DNA of 64,000 nucleotides from Pseudomonas sp. Irchel s3b2 (GTDB lineage Bacteria; Pseudomonadota; Gammaproteobacteria; Pseudomonadales; Pseudomonadaceae): NCBI RefSeq assembly GCF_900187445.1, contig NZ_FYEB01000011.1, positions 62,001 to 126,000 of the forward strand, read 5' to 3'. Shown piece by piece: positions 44,925 to 54,308 of this stretch (position 1 is its first letter; each line of letters starts with the position of its first letter). The notes under the pieces were generated by a model. It saw only the letters and a program-made list of their open reading frames with translations, ran no database searches and was not told where the DNA came from. The position numbers and the translations under genes were made by a program.

Positions 44925-46241
44925 TCAGTACGCATACCTCAACATCGCATGCGGCATGTGCCTCAACACAAAGAAACCGAACAATGCCACCAATGAAGGC
45001 AACACCAGCCACCAGATTTTCGGCGGTATGGCGGTGAGCGAAGTCTGGCGTTGAGTCAGCCAAAGGCTGGCCGCACACACGCATGCCGCCAACATCGCGC
45101 CGGCCAGTACATCGGTCGGCCAGTGCGCTCCCAGGTACACCCGCGACAAGGCAATCGTCAGCGCCGGCAAGCAGCCCACCAATAACCAGGTCAGGCGCAT
45201 TCGTGGCGGTTGTCCGCGACCAGCCAGCACCGCGAGCGTCAGGAACAGCGCGAAAGAGCCCGAGGCATGGCCGCTGGGCATGCTGTAGCTGGTCAGTGGG
45301 TCACTCAGCACTTCCGGACGCACACGGGCGAAAAAATGCTTGGTCGCGGTGTTGCCCAGCGCGGTGAACAGCAGGGTGCCGCCGGCGAAGATCGCGTGCC
45401 GCCATTGTCGTGTCAGCAACAGCAAGACTGTCAGCAGAGCGCTGAACATAAACATGTTGCGGAACTCACCGATCAGCGTGAACACCACGGCCGCTTCATC
45501 GAGCATCGGGCTGCGGTGTTCCTGTATCAGGGCCATCAACCCCTGGTCGAGGGCGGTCAGGTGCGGATAGCCGATAAACAGCCCCGCCAAAATCAATAGG
45601 CTCATGCTGGTAATGAATATCGTGGCCTTGCGATGTCGGCGAAGGCTGCTGGTTGCACTCAGCCCTACCATCACTGCAATGCTGCCCGCGACGATCCCGG
45701 CCTCAGGCCAGAAGCCCTCGGGCAACGGCAAGCGAATCGCCGCGCCCGTGGCCCAGCCAGGCAGCAGATAGGCAACGGTCCAGCCCGCGGCAGCCAACAG
45801 GCTGACGACAGCGAAGCGCGGGAACGGCATGTCGAACATTCCGGCGACCATCGGCAGCATCGGTCGCAGCGGGCCGATAAAGCGTCCGACCAACAGGCTG
45901 GCGATGCCATAACGCTGGAAATAAGCCTCGGCGCCGGCCATCCATTCCGGATGATGGCGCAACCCCGGCAAGCGACGGATGTTCTGGTGGAAATGTCGGC
46001 CGAGAAAATACGAAACGATGTCGCCCAGCACGCCGCCAAGAAAGCCCAACAGCAGCGTTTCACCCAGCGACAGCGCGCCACTGCCGGCCAGCACCGTCAC
46101 GGCAAACAGCAATACTGTGCCGGGCACGATAAGCCCGGCAATCGCCAGGCATTCCACACAAGCCACTATGAACACTGCCGCGGCCAGCCACTGCGGATTG
46201 ACCGTCAGCCAACCGGTCACGCTATCGAGCCATGGGCCCAT
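44925..46241 (-). CDS. DedA-PAP2 fusion membrane protein
   Basis: 438 residues. The N-terminal ~200 residues are a DedA domain (LLLGFLGGVLGDIVSYFLGRHFHQN and GRFIGPLRPMLPMVAGMFDMP). The C-terminal ~200 are a PAP2 acid phosphatase with all three motifs: KHFFARVRP, PSGHASGS and SRVYLGAHWPTDV. About eleven membrane segments are expected. The fusion suggests removal of phosphate from a lipid or undecaprenyl-type substrate coupled to its movement across the membrane. This is inferred. The start codon is ATG at 46241. Confidence 0.9.
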   Translation of the reverse strand: MGPWLDSVTGWLTVNPQWLAAAVFIVACVECLAIAGLIVPGTVLLFAVTVLAGSGALSLGETLLLGFLGGVLGDIVSYFLGRHFHQNIRRLPGLRHHPEWMAGAEAYFQRYGIASLLVGRFIGPLRPMLPMVAGMFDMPFPRFAVVSLLAAAGWTVAYLLPGWATGAAIRLPLPEGFWPEAGIVAGSIAVMVGLSATSSLRRHRKATIFITSMSLLILAGLFIGYPHLTALDQGLMALIQEHRSPMLDEAAVVFTLIGEFRNMFMFSALLTVLLLLTRQWRHAIFAGGTLLFTALGNTATKHFFARVRPEVLSDPLTSYSMPSGHASGSFALFLTLAVLAGRGQPPRMRLTWLLVGCLPALTIALSRVYLGAHWPTDVLAGAMLAACVCAASLWLTQRQTSLTAIPPKIWWLVLPSLVALFGFFVLRHMPHAMLRYAY

Positions 46242-46307
46242 AAAAACAACTCCATCGAATAATCAATCGGCCCCAAGAGGCGAACCCTATCTTCAAAACA
46301 CTACAGA

Positions 46308-46345
46308 TCCCATGTGGGAGCGAGCAGGCTCGCTCCCACATGGGA
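46308..46345. repeat. Single REP palindrome, family B
   Basis: TCCCATGTGGGAGCGAGC and its complement form a near-perfect 38-base hairpin between the DedA-PAP2 gene and the glycosylase gene, followed by TTTT on the forward strand. Confidence 0.85.
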
Positions 46346-46356
46346 TTTTCCATTAT

Positions 46357-47055
46357 TCAGGACAGCAAAAAATAATCGCGGCCTTCGACTTGCCCCCGGC
46401 GCAGCGGGTTGCGCGTGCAGTAAAGTGCGTAAGCCGCATCAACAAAACGGTACATCAAATGTTCGTCGCGCCCGTCGGGAATGCCCAAGCGTGTGGTCTG
46501 GATGATGTGGCCGGGCGCAGGCCCGACATCCTCCACCAGCAGTACTTCATGGTCGAAGCGCTTGGCATCCCAGACTGGCACCTTCAGCCCCAGCGCCTTG
46601 CAGAGCAGCGTCTGCCCGGCACACAGCTTTTGCGAGGGGCGAGGGCGCCCTTGAGCGTCGGGATTGTTCAATAGCATCTGCGCCAGGCTCGCCGGCCCGC
46701 TCAATTCATCGACCCATGGATAAGCGGATTTGATCAGCACTGCATTACCAGGACCCTGAGCGCTGAAGTTCAGGGAATCGCCGCCCCGGGCGTAATACAT
46801 ATAGATGTGGCCGCCATCCAGAAACAAAGCCTTACGCTTTTCTGTGTAGCCAAGGGAGGCGTGGCTGCCTTTTTCTTCGCAGTAGTAGGCTTCGGTCTCG
46901 ATAATTCGGACACTGAGCCACAGGTCGCCGACCCGATGACGGATGATTTTGCCCAGTAAGTCCCGGGCCAGCGTTTGGGCATCGCGGTCGAAAAATGCAT
47001 CCGGCAGCCCCTTGGGCTGGCGCGTAGCGGATGCAGAAACAGGCAGATTGGTCAT
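46357..47055 (-). CDS. DNA-3-methyladenine glycosylase, AAG/MPG family
   Basis: 232 residues. Family features are ARDLLGKIIRHRVGDLWLSVRIIETEAYY (catalytic Glu in ETEAY), HASLGYTEKRKALFLDGGHIYMYYARGGDSLNFSAQG and LCKALGL. It excises alkylated bases such as 3-methyladenine in base excision repair. It has its own short upstream region; a reading from 47116 in another frame is unrelated. The gene is single. Confidence 0.92.
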   Translation of the reverse strand: MTNLPVSASATRQPKGLPDAFFDRDAQTLARDLLGKIIRHRVGDLWLSVRIIETEAYYCEEKGSHASLGYTEKRKALFLDGGHIYMYYARGGDSLNFSAQGPGNAVLIKSAYPWVDELSGPASLAQMLLNNPDAQGRPRPSQKLCAGQTLLCKALGLKVPVWDAKRFDHEVLLVEDVGPAPGHIIQTTRLGIPDGRDEHLMYRFVDAAYALYCTRNPLRRGQVEGRDYFLLS

Positions 47056-47232
47056 GATGAACAGCGTTTATCAAGGCTGATTGAGTCGTGATGATAACAA
47101 TATGCAGCTTAATCACGGCTGAACGTCAGCAAATTGCGCTCCATTTCGACCATCCGCCCGTCACTGCTGTTAGTCCCGGGACGCGACAGCTATAATCTGC
47201 CGCTTTCCTCTTTACCAAGACCACAGCAGACC

Positions 47233-48504
47233 ATGACTGAGTCCGTTCTTGACTACATGACCCGTTTGGGGCGCGCCGCCCGCGAAGCTTCCCGCGTGAT
47301 CGGCCGTGCCAGCACCGCGCAGAAAAACCGCGCCTTGCAGGCGGCTGCCAATGCGCTGGATGCTGCACGCACCGAGCTGACCGCAGCCAATGAACTGGAT
47401 TTGGCCGCCGGCCGCGCCAACGGTCTTGAGCCTGCTCTGCTGGAGCGTCTGGCACTGACCCCGGAGCGCATCGACGGCATGATCGTTGGTTTGCGCCAGG
47501 TCGCGGCACTGCCGGACCCGGTTGGTGCAATCCGCGACATGAGTTATCGCCCGACTGGTATCCAGGTCGGCAAGATGCGCGTGCCATTGGGCGTGATCGG
47601 GATCATCTACGAGTCACGGCCGAACGTGACCATCGATGCCGCCAGCCTGTGCCTGAAGTCCGGCAACGCGACCATCCTGCGGGGCGGCTCCGAGGCGATT
47701 CATTCCAACCGTGCCATCGCCGCCTGCATCCAGCGTGGCCTGGCCGAGGCCGATCTTCCGGCCGCTGTAGTGCAAGTGGTCGAAACCACCGACCGGGCCG
47801 CCGTCGGCGCACTGATCACCATGCCCGAATACGTTGACGTCATCGTGCCCCGTGGCGGCCGTGGCTTGATCGAACGCGTCAGCCGTGACGCCTGCGTGCC
47901 CGTCATCAAGCACCTGGACGGCATCTGTCACGTCTACGTCAGTGCTCACGCCGATCTGCCGAAAGCCCAGCGCATCGCGTTCAACGCCAAGACTTACCGT
48001 TACGGTATCTGTGGCGCCATGGAAACCCTGCTGGTCGATCAGGCTGTCGCCAAGGAGTTCCTGCCGTCGATGGCTGCCCGGTTCCGCGAGAAAGGCGTCG
48101 AACTGCGCGGTTGCGAGCGTACACGGGCGATCATCGAGGCCGTTGCGGCCACCGAAGATGACTGGCACACCGAATACCTGGCGCCGGTCCTCTCGATCCG
48201 CGTGGTCGACGGGCTGGATCAGGCCATCGAGCATATTAATAAGTACGGCTCCCATCACACCGATTCGATCGTCAGCGAAAACCTGGCCGACACCCGACGT
48301 TTCGTGGCTGAAGTCGATTCGTCTTCGGTAATGATCAACACCCCGACGTGCTTCGCCGATGGCTTCGAATACGGATTGGGTGCCGAGATTGGCATTTCTA
48401 CTGATAAGCTGCACGCCCGCGGTCCGGTGGGCCTCGAAGGTCTGACCTGCGAGAAGTACATCGTTGTCGGTGACGGTCAGTTGCGCGGCCAGGAGTCGGT
48501 CTGA
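47233..48504 (+). CDS. proA: Gamma-glutamyl phosphate reductase
   Basis: 423 residues. Typical segments are [36 protein letters not shown] and the catalytic-cysteine region [15 protein letters not shown], with [12 protein letters not shown] near the C-terminus. It catalyses the second step of proline synthesis. The ATG at 47233 begins [18 protein letters not shown], the conserved start. It opens a run of twelve co-directional genes ending with lipA. Confidence 0.97.
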   Translation: MTESVLDYMTRLGRAAREASRVIGRASTAQKNRALQAAANALDAARTELTAANELDLAAGRANGLEPALLERLALTPERIDGMIVGLRQVAALPDPVGAIRDMSYRPTGIQVGKMRVPLGVIGIIYESRPNVTIDAASLCLKSGNATILRGGSEAIHSNRAIAACIQRGLAEADLPAAVVQVVETTDRAAVGALITMPEYVDVIVPRGGRGLIERVSRDACVPVIKHLDGICHVYVSAHADLPKAQRIAFNAKTYRYGICGAMETLLVDQAVAKEFLPSMAARFREKGVELRGCERTRAIIEAVAATEDDWHTEYLAPVLSIRVVDGLDQAIEHINKYGSHHTDSIVSENLADTRRFVAEVDSSSVMINTPTCFADGFEYGLGAEIGISTDKLHARGPVGLEGLTCEKYIVVGDGQLRGQESV

Positions 48505-48532
48505 CTTGGGCGACCTCGACCCGTCAACCCAA

Positions 48533-49195
48533 ATGACCGCCAGCGAGCCCCAGCCTCGACGCATTGGCGTACTGGGCGGGACCTTCGACCCAGTGCACAT
48601 CGGCCACTTGCGCGGTGCGCTGGAAGTCGCCGAATCGCTGGCGCTCGATGAGTTGCGTCTGACACCCAGTGCCCGGCCGCCTCATCGCGGTACGCCGCAG
48701 GTGTCGGCGAAGGACCGTCTTGCGATGGTCAAGTGCGCGGTGGCCGGTGTGCCACCGTTGGTGGTGGACGCCCGCGAATTGCAGCGGGACAAACCGTCCT
48801 ACACCATCGATACCCTGGAACTGATGCGCGCCGAACTGGCCGCCCCAGACCAGGTTTTTCTACTTTTGGGCTGGGACGCATTTTGCGGCCTGCCCACTTG
48901 GCACCGCTGGGAAGAGTTGCTCCAGCATTGCCACATCCTGGTGCTGCAACGCCCGGATGCCGACAGCGAACCGCCGGATGCCTTGCGCAACCTGCTGGCA
49001 GCGCGCTCGGTGAACGACCCGCTGGCCCTCAAAGGGCCGAGCGGACAGATTGCATTCGTCTGGCAGACGCCGCTCGCGGTATCCGCCACCCAGATCCGTC
49101 AACTGCTGGCCAGCGGTAAGTCGGTACGTTTCCTGGTGCCCGACGCGGTCCTGGCCTACATCGATGCGCACGGACTCTACCGTGCGTCGAACTGA
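48533..49195 (+). CDS. nadD: Nicotinate-nucleotide adenylyltransferase
   Basis: 220 residues. The nucleotidyltransferase motif [15 protein letters not shown] (HxGH) and the C-terminal [23 protein letters not shown] (ISxTxxR-like) are clear. It makes nicotinate adenine dinucleotide in NAD synthesis. The ATG at 48533 lacks a strong ribosome-binding site; a TTG just after the proA stop is an alternative. It lies 28 bases after proA. Confidence 0.95.
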   Translation: MTASEPQPRRIGVLGGTFDPVHIGHLRGALEVAESLALDELRLTPSARPPHRGTPQVSAKDRLAMVKCAVAGVPPLVVDARELQRDKPSYTIDTLELMRAELAAPDQVFLLLGWDAFCGLPTWHRWEELLQHCHILVLQRPDADSEPPDALRNLLAARSVNDPLALKGPSGQIAFVWQTPLAVSATQIRQLLASGKSVRFLVPDAVLAYIDAHGLYRASN

Positions 49196-49267
49196 AAAAG
49201 GGCGCGCTTCAAGGCACGTGAACGCGTGTATCGAAGCGCCCGAACATACGAGCAAAACGAGTTTTAT

Positions 49268-49762
49268 ATGACTGACAAAGACGTAAACAAAGTAAAGCGC
49301 AAGGGCACATTCAAGAGCGCTCCGCTGCCGGTAGAGGCTCCAACAGGCGTTGCACTGGTCGGCGAAGAGCTGGTCAAGGTTGCCGTAGCGGCCCTGGAAG
49401 ATGTCAAGGCCCAGGACATTCAGGTGATCGACGTTCGTGAAAAGCAGAGCATCACTGACTTCATGATCATCGCTACCGGTACTTCCAACCGCCAGATCGG
49501 CGCGATGCTGGACAAGGTCCGCGAAGCGGTCAAGGCCAAGGGCGTCAAGCCGTTGGGTGAAGAAGGCAAGGGCGACAGCGACTGGGTGTTGCTGGACATG
49601 GACGATGTCATCGTACACATGATGACTGCCTCGGCGCGCCAGTTCTATGACCTGGAACGCCTGTGGGCCGGTGCCGAGCAGAGCCGTTCGGCCAGCGCCG
49701 CGCATCACAGCCCGGAAAACACCCATGAGCATTTCACCAAGCTCAACAAAGACCAGCAATAA
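49268..49762 (+). CDS. rsfS: Ribosomal silencing factor RsfS
   Basis: 164 residues; the family core is LVKVAVAALEDVKAQDIQVIDVREKQSITDFMIIATGTSNRQIGAM...GEEGKGDSDWVLLDMDDVIVHMMT. It has a somewhat long lysine-rich N-terminal extension (about 40 residues). RsfS binds ribosomal protein uL14 and blocks subunit joining during starvation. It precedes rlmH by nine bases, the usual pair. Confidence 0.95.
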   Translation: MTDKDVNKVKRKGTFKSAPLPVEAPTGVALVGEELVKVAVAALEDVKAQDIQVIDVREKQSITDFMIIATGTSNRQIGAMLDKVREAVKAKGVKPLGEEGKGDSDWVLLDMDDVIVHMMTASARQFYDLERLWAGAEQSRSASAAHHSPENTHEHFTKLNKDQQ

Positions 49763-49771
49763 GGGAACGCT

Positions 49772-50239
49772 GTGCGACTGCGACTGATCGCCGTCGGTTC
49801 ACGCATGCCCAAATGGGTGGAAGAAGGCTGGCATGAATATGCCAAGCGTCTTCCGTCCGAGCTGGCGCTGGAACTGGTGGAAATTCCGCTCAACACCCGC
49901 GGCAAGAACGCCGACGTGGCGCGCTTTATCCGTCAGGAAGGCGAAGCCATGCTGGCCAAGGTCGGGCCGAATGAGCGCATTGTCACCCTCGAAGTCCACG
50001 GCAAGCCCTGGAGCACCGAGCAACTGGCGGTTGAGCTCGATCGCTGGCGGCTGGACTCGCGCACGGTGAATTTCATGGTCGGCGGCCCCGAGGGGCTGGC
50101 GCCGGAAGTCTGTGCGCGGGCGGATCAACGCTGGTCGTTGTCGCCGTTGACGTTGCCGCACCCATTGGTGCGGATTCTGATCGGCGAACAGCTGTATCGT
50201 GCCTGGACAGTGCTGTCCGGCCACCCTTACCACAAGTAG
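49772..50239 (+). CDS. rlmH: 23S rRNA pseudouridine1915 N3-methyltransferase RlmH
   Basis: 155 residues from a [31 protein letters not shown], then the SPOUT-knot segment [14 protein letters not shown] and [18 protein letters not shown]. These are family hallmarks. It methylates a pseudouridine in helix 69. It sits between rsfS and mrdA as in many gammaproteobacteria. Confidence 0.96.
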   Translation: MRLRLIAVGSRMPKWVEEGWHEYAKRLPSELALELVEIPLNTRGKNADVARFIRQEGEAMLAKVGPNERIVTLEVHGKPWSTEQLAVELDRWRLDSRTVNFMVGGPEGLAPEVCARADQRWSLSPLTLPHPLVRILIGEQLYRAWTVLSGHPYHK

Positions 50240-50249
50240 TTCTGCCCTC

Positions 50250-52145
50250 ATGCCCCAGCCGATCCGCATCAAGGACCACGAAAAAGACGCCCGTCTGGTG
50301 CGTGGCCGCGTCGTGTTCGGGGCCATTGCAGTTGTAGCGCTGATTGGGGTGCTGATCGCGCGGCTGTATTTCCTTCAGGTGATCCAGTACGAGTACCACT
50401 CGACCCTGTCGGAAAACAACCGCGTCCATGTGCAGCCGATTCCACCGACTCGCGGGTTGATCTTCGACCGCAATGGCGTGGTGGTGGCCGACAACCGACC
50501 GAGCTTCAGCCTGAGCATGACCCGCGAACGCTCCGGCGACTGGCAGCAAGTGCTCGATGTGATCGTTGAAGTGCTGGAGCTGACGCCTGAAGACCGGGTG
50601 ATCTTCGAGAAGCGCATGCGTCAGGGGCGCCGACCGTTTGAACCGGTGCCCATCCTGTTCGAGCTGACCGAAGAGCAGATCGCCCGCATCGCGGTGAACC
50701 AATTCCGCCTGCCCGGGGTGGAAGTGGTCGCGCAGTTGGTGCGTCATTACCCGCAGGGCGCGCACTTTGCGCACTCGGTGGGTTACATGGGGCGGATCAA
50801 CGAGAAAGAGCTCAAAACCCTGGATCCGGTGGGTTACAGCGGTACCCATCAAATTGGCAAAACCGGTATCGAGCGCTTCTACGAGTCCGAGTTGCACGGC
50901 CAGGTGGGTTACGAAGAAGTCGAGACCAACGCCCGCGGCCGCGTGCTGCGGGTACTCAAACGTACCGAACCGATTTCCGGCAAGGACATTGTCCTGAGCC
51001 TGGACATCAAACTCCAGGAAGCTGCCGAGGCCGCACTGGGCGGTCGCCGTGGCGCGGTGGTGGCGCTGGACCCGAAAACCGGCGAAGTGCTGGCGATGGT
51101 CAGTCAGCCGAGTTTCGACCCGAACCTGTTCGTCACCGGCATCAGCTTCAAAGCCTATTCCGAGTTGCGCGATTCCATCGACCGGCCACTGTTCAACCGC
51201 GTGTTGCGCGGTCTGTACCCGCCGGGCTCGACGATTAAACCGGCGGTGGCGATTGCCGGTCTGGATGCGGGCGTGGTCACCGCATCGACCCGGGTCTACG
51301 ACCCCGGTTACTACCAATTGCCCAACTATGATCACAAATACCGTAACTGGAACCGTACCGGCGACGGTTACGTGGATCTGGACACGGCGATCATGCGCTC
51401 CAACGACACCTACTTCTATGACTTGGCCCACAAGCTGGGGATCGATCGGTTGTCGGCGTACATGAGCAAATTCGGCATTGGCCAGAAGGTCTCCCTGGAC
51501 ATGTTCGAAGAATCGCCGGGGTTGATGCCGACCCGGGAATGGAAGCGCGCGACCCGTCGTCAAGCCTGGTACCCGGGCGAGACGCTGATTCTCGGGATCG
51601 GTCAGGGCTACATGCAGTCCACTCCGTTGCAGTTGGCCCAGGCCACGGCGCTGGTGGCCAACAAGGGTGTCTGGAATCGTCCGCATTTGGCCAAGACCCT
51701 CGAAGGGGCGAAGCCGGTGGACGAAAATCCAATGCCGGACATTATCCTGCGTGACCCGTCGGACTGGACCAAGGTCAACCACGGCATGCAGCAGGTGATG
51801 CACGGTGCCCGCGGTACGGCGCGCAAGGCGTCCATCGGTGCTCAATACCGGATTGCCGGCAAGAGTGGTACGGCTCAGGTGGTCGCGATCAAGCAGGGCG
51901 AAAAGTACGACCGCTCCAAGGTTCAGGAACGTCACCGCGACCACGCCTTGTTCGTCGGCTTCGCGCCGGCCGACAACCCGCAAATCGTGGTGTCGGTGAT
52001 GGTCGAGAACGGCGAGTCCGGTTCCGGCGTCGCTGCACCTGTGGTGCGTCAAGTCATGGACGCCTGGCTCCTGGACCAGGATGGCCGACTGAAAGCCGAA
52101 TACGCCAGCCCTATCAGTGCGGAGGCTACGGCCCGTGAAGAATAA
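50250..52145 (+). CDS. mrdA: Penicillin-binding protein 2
   Basis: 631 residues. There is one N-terminal membrane anchor (VVFGAIAVVALIGVLIARLYFLQVI), then the PBP dimerisation/pedestal region. The transpeptidase domain has Ser327 in GSTIK, SND in MRSNDTYFYDLA and KSG in AGKSGTAQ. PBP2 is the class B transpeptidase of the elongasome, working with RodA encoded next. The ATG at 50250 is 10 bases after the rlmH stop. The gene overlaps rodA by 11 bases. Confidence 0.97.
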   Translation: MPQPIRIKDHEKDARLVRGRVVFGAIAVVALIGVLIARLYFLQVIQYEYHSTLSENNRVHVQPIPPTRGLIFDRNGVVVADNRPSFSLSMTRERSGDWQQVLDVIVEVLELTPEDRVIFEKRMRQGRRPFEPVPILFELTEEQIARIAVNQFRLPGVEVVAQLVRHYPQGAHFAHSVGYMGRINEKELKTLDPVGYSGTHQIGKTGIERFYESELHGQVGYEEVETNARGRVLRVLKRTEPISGKDIVLSLDIKLQEAAEAALGGRRGAVVALDPKTGEVLAMVSQPSFDPNLFVTGISFKAYSELRDSIDRPLFNRVLRGLYPPGSTIKPAVAIAGLDAGVVTASTRVYDPGYYQLPNYDHKYRNWNRTGDGYVDLDTAIMRSNDTYFYDLAHKLGIDRLSAYMSKFGIGQKVSLDMFEESPGLMPTREWKRATRRQAWYPGETLILGIGQGYMQSTPLQLAQATALVANKGVWNRPHLAKTLEGAKPVDENPMPDIILRDPSDWTKVNHGMQQVMHGARGTARKASIGAQYRIAGKSGTAQVVAIKQGEKYDRSKVQERHRDHALFVGFAPADNPQIVVSVMVENGESGSGVAAPVVRQVMDAWLLDQDGRLKAEYASPISAEATAREE

Positions 52146-53280
52146 TTTCGATCGCATGCTCTCCAGCGAGGATGTGATGCGTCGCCGTGCGACGCTGCTC
52201 CAGCGCCTGCACATCGACGGCCCGCTGCTGATTCTGCTGTTGACCCTCGCGGCCGGCAGCCTGTTCGTGCTGTATTCGGCCAGCGGCAAAAGCTGGGATC
52301 TGCTGGCCAAGCAAGCCACTTCCTTCGGCATCGGCCTGGTGTCGATGATCGTCATCGCCCAATTCGAGCCGCGCTTCATGGCCCGCTGGGTGCCGGTCGG
52401 CTATGTGATCGGCGTGCTGTTGCTGGTGATAGTGGATGTCATGGGCCACAACGCCATGGGCGCCACGCGCTGGATCAACATTCCCGGGGTGATCCGCTTC
52501 CAGCCTTCGGAATTCATGAAGATTCTGATGCCCGCGACCATTGCCTGGTACCTGTCCAAGCGCACCTTGCCGCCGCAGCTCAAGCATGTGGGCGTCAGTC
52601 TGTTTCTGATCGGGTTGCCATTCATCCTGATCGTGCGTCAGCCCGACCTCGGCACTTCGTTGCTGATCCTCGCCGGTGGTGCGTTCGTTCTGTTCATGGG
52701 TGGCCTGCGCTGGCGCTGGATTCTCAGCGTGATTGCGGCGGCTGTGCCGGTGGCGGTCGGCATGTGGTACTTCGTCATGCACGACTACCAGAAGCAGCGA
52801 ATTCTGACCTTCCTCGACCCCGAGAGCGATCCGCTGGGCACGGGCTGGAACATCATTCAGTCGAAAGCGGCCATCGGTTCCGGCGGCGTGTTCGGCAAAG
52901 GCTGGTTGCTCGGCACCCAGTCGCACCTGGACTTCCTTCCGGAAAGCCACACCGACTTCATTATTGCGGTGATGGGCGAAGAGTTCGGCCTGGTGGGCAT
53001 CTGCGCATTGTTGCTGATTTACCTGCTGTTGATCGGTCGCGGGCTGGTGATTACTGCCCAGGCTCAGACATTGTTCGGCAAATTGCTCGCGGGCAGCCTG
53101 ACCATGACGTTTTTTGTTTACGTTTTCGTCAACATCGGTATGGTCAGTGGCCTGTTGCCGGTTGTGGGGGTGCCGTTGCCATTCATTAGCTACGGAGGAA
53201 CTTCGCTGGTGACGCTACTGTCAGCGTTTGGGGTTTTGATGTCGATCCATACCCATCGCAAGTGGATCGCACAGGTTTGA
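52135..53280 (+). CDS. rodA: Rod shape-determining peptidoglycan polymerase RodA
   Basis: 381 residues with ten membrane segments; the SEDS signature and active-site Asp region VMGHNAMGATRWINIPGVIRFQPSEFMKI and GTGWNIIQSKAAIGSGG...FLPESHTDFI are clear. I chose GTG 52135 (MKNNFDRMLSSEDVMRRRATLLQRLHIDGP) because GGAGG lies 13-17 bases upstream and homologues share the NFDR start. An internal ATG at 52156 is possible. It overlaps mrdA by 11 bases and precedes mltB. Confidence 0.95.
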   Translation: MKNNFDRMLSSEDVMRRRATLLQRLHIDGPLLILLLTLAAGSLFVLYSASGKSWDLLAKQATSFGIGLVSMIVIAQFEPRFMARWVPVGYVIGVLLLVIVDVMGHNAMGATRWINIPGVIRFQPSEFMKILMPATIAWYLSKRTLPPQLKHVGVSLFLIGLPFILIVRQPDLGTSLLILAGGAFVLFMGGLRWRWILSVIAAAVPVAVGMWYFVMHDYQKQRILTFLDPESDPLGTGWNIIQSKAAIGSGGVFGKGWLLGTQSHLDFLPESHTDFIIAVMGEEFGLVGICALLLIYLLLIGRGLVITAQAQTLFGKLLAGSLTMTFFVYVFVNIGMVSGLLPVVGVPLPFISYGGTSLVTLLSAFGVLMSIHTHRKWIAQV

Positions 53281-53297
53281 ATAAGGTGAAGATTTCA

Positions 53298-54308
53298 ATG
53301 CAAGCAATGCGTGACTGGGGGACTCGATACGCACCGTGGGTCGGCCTGGTAAGCATCCTTGGGACTGCGCAGCAAGCGTTGGCCGGCGATTACGAAGGCT
53401 CACCCCAGGTGGCCGAGTTCGTCGGTGAAATGACCCGCGACTATGGTTTTGCCGGTGAACAGCTGATGGGCGTGTTCCGCGAAGCCGAACGCAAGCAGTC
53501 AATTCTGGACGCCATCTCCAAACCTGCCGAGCGGGTTAAACAGTGGAAAGAATATCGCCCGATGTTCATCACCGATGCGCGCATCGCCCGTGGTGTGGAC
53601 TTCTGGCGTCAGCATGAAGCGGTCCTGGCTCGTGCCGAGCAGGAATACGGCGTGCCGGCGCAGGTGATCGTCTCGATCATCGGCGTCGAGACCTTTTTCG
53701 GTCGCAATACCGGTAATTTCCGGGTGATCGATGCCTTGTCGACCCTGGGTTTCGACTATCCTCCCCGTGCCGAATTCTTCCGCAAGGAATTGCGTGAATT
53801 CCTGCTGCTGGCCCGTGAAGAGCAGGTCGACCCGTTGACCCTCAAAGGCTCTTACGCCGGGGCCATGGGCTTGCCGCAGTTCATGCCGAGCAGTTTTCGC
53901 GCCTATGCGGTGGATTTCGACGGTGACGGCCACATTAATATCTGGAACAACCCGGACGATGCCATCGGCAGCGTCGCCAGTTATTTCAAGCGTCACGGCT
54001 GGGTCGCCGGCGAACCTGTGGTCAGCCGCGCCGATGTGCGTGGCGATCAGGTGGACGAGGGTTTGACCGCCGGCATCGAGCCGACGAAAACCGTCGGGGA
54101 GTTGCGGGCGCTGGGCTGGTCAAGTCATGATGCGCTGCGCGATGATATGCCGGTCACGGCTTTCCGCCTGGAAGGTGACAATGGCCCCGAATACTGGATG
54201 GGCCTGACGAATTTTTACGCAATCACGCGTTATAACCGCAGCGTGATGTACGCCATGGCGGTACATCAACTGTCTGAACAGCTGGTCCAAGCACGGGGCG
54301 TCAAGTAA
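53298..54308 (+). CDS. mltB: Membrane-bound lytic murein transglycosylase B
   Basis: 336 residues with a signal peptide ending at ALAG (WVGLVSILGTAQQALAG). The SLT-family 3 core has the catalytic glutamate in SIIGVETFFGRNTGNFR, and GAMGLPQFMPSSFRAYAVDFDGDGHINIW follows. It cleaves glycan strands to 1,6-anhydro products and may be the soluble SltB1-type enzyme, since no lipobox is seen. Its stop shares a base with the rlpA start. Confidence 0.94.
   Translation: MQAMRDWGTRYAPWVGLVSILGTAQQALAGDYEGSPQVAEFVGEMTRDYGFAGEQLMGVFREAERKQSILDAISKPAERVKQWKEYRPMFITDARIARGVDFWRQHEAVLARAEQEYGVPAQVIVSIIGVETFFGRNTGNFRVIDALSTLGFDYPPRAEFFRKELREFLLLAREEQVDPLTLKGSYAGAMGLPQFMPSSFRAYAVDFDGDGHINIWNNPDDAIGSVASYFKRHGWVAGEPVVSRADVRGDQVDEGLTAGIEPTKTVGELRALGWSSHDALRDDMPVTAFRLEGDNGPEYWMGLTNFYAITRYNRSVMYAMAVHQLSEQLVQARGVK

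Noticed and set aside
50073-52379. A 768-codon open frame antisense to mrdA
   Set aside because: High GC and codon-position bias leave long open frames opposite real genes. The translated product is rich in Arg, His and Gln with no domain I recognise, while the forward frame is a complete PBP2.
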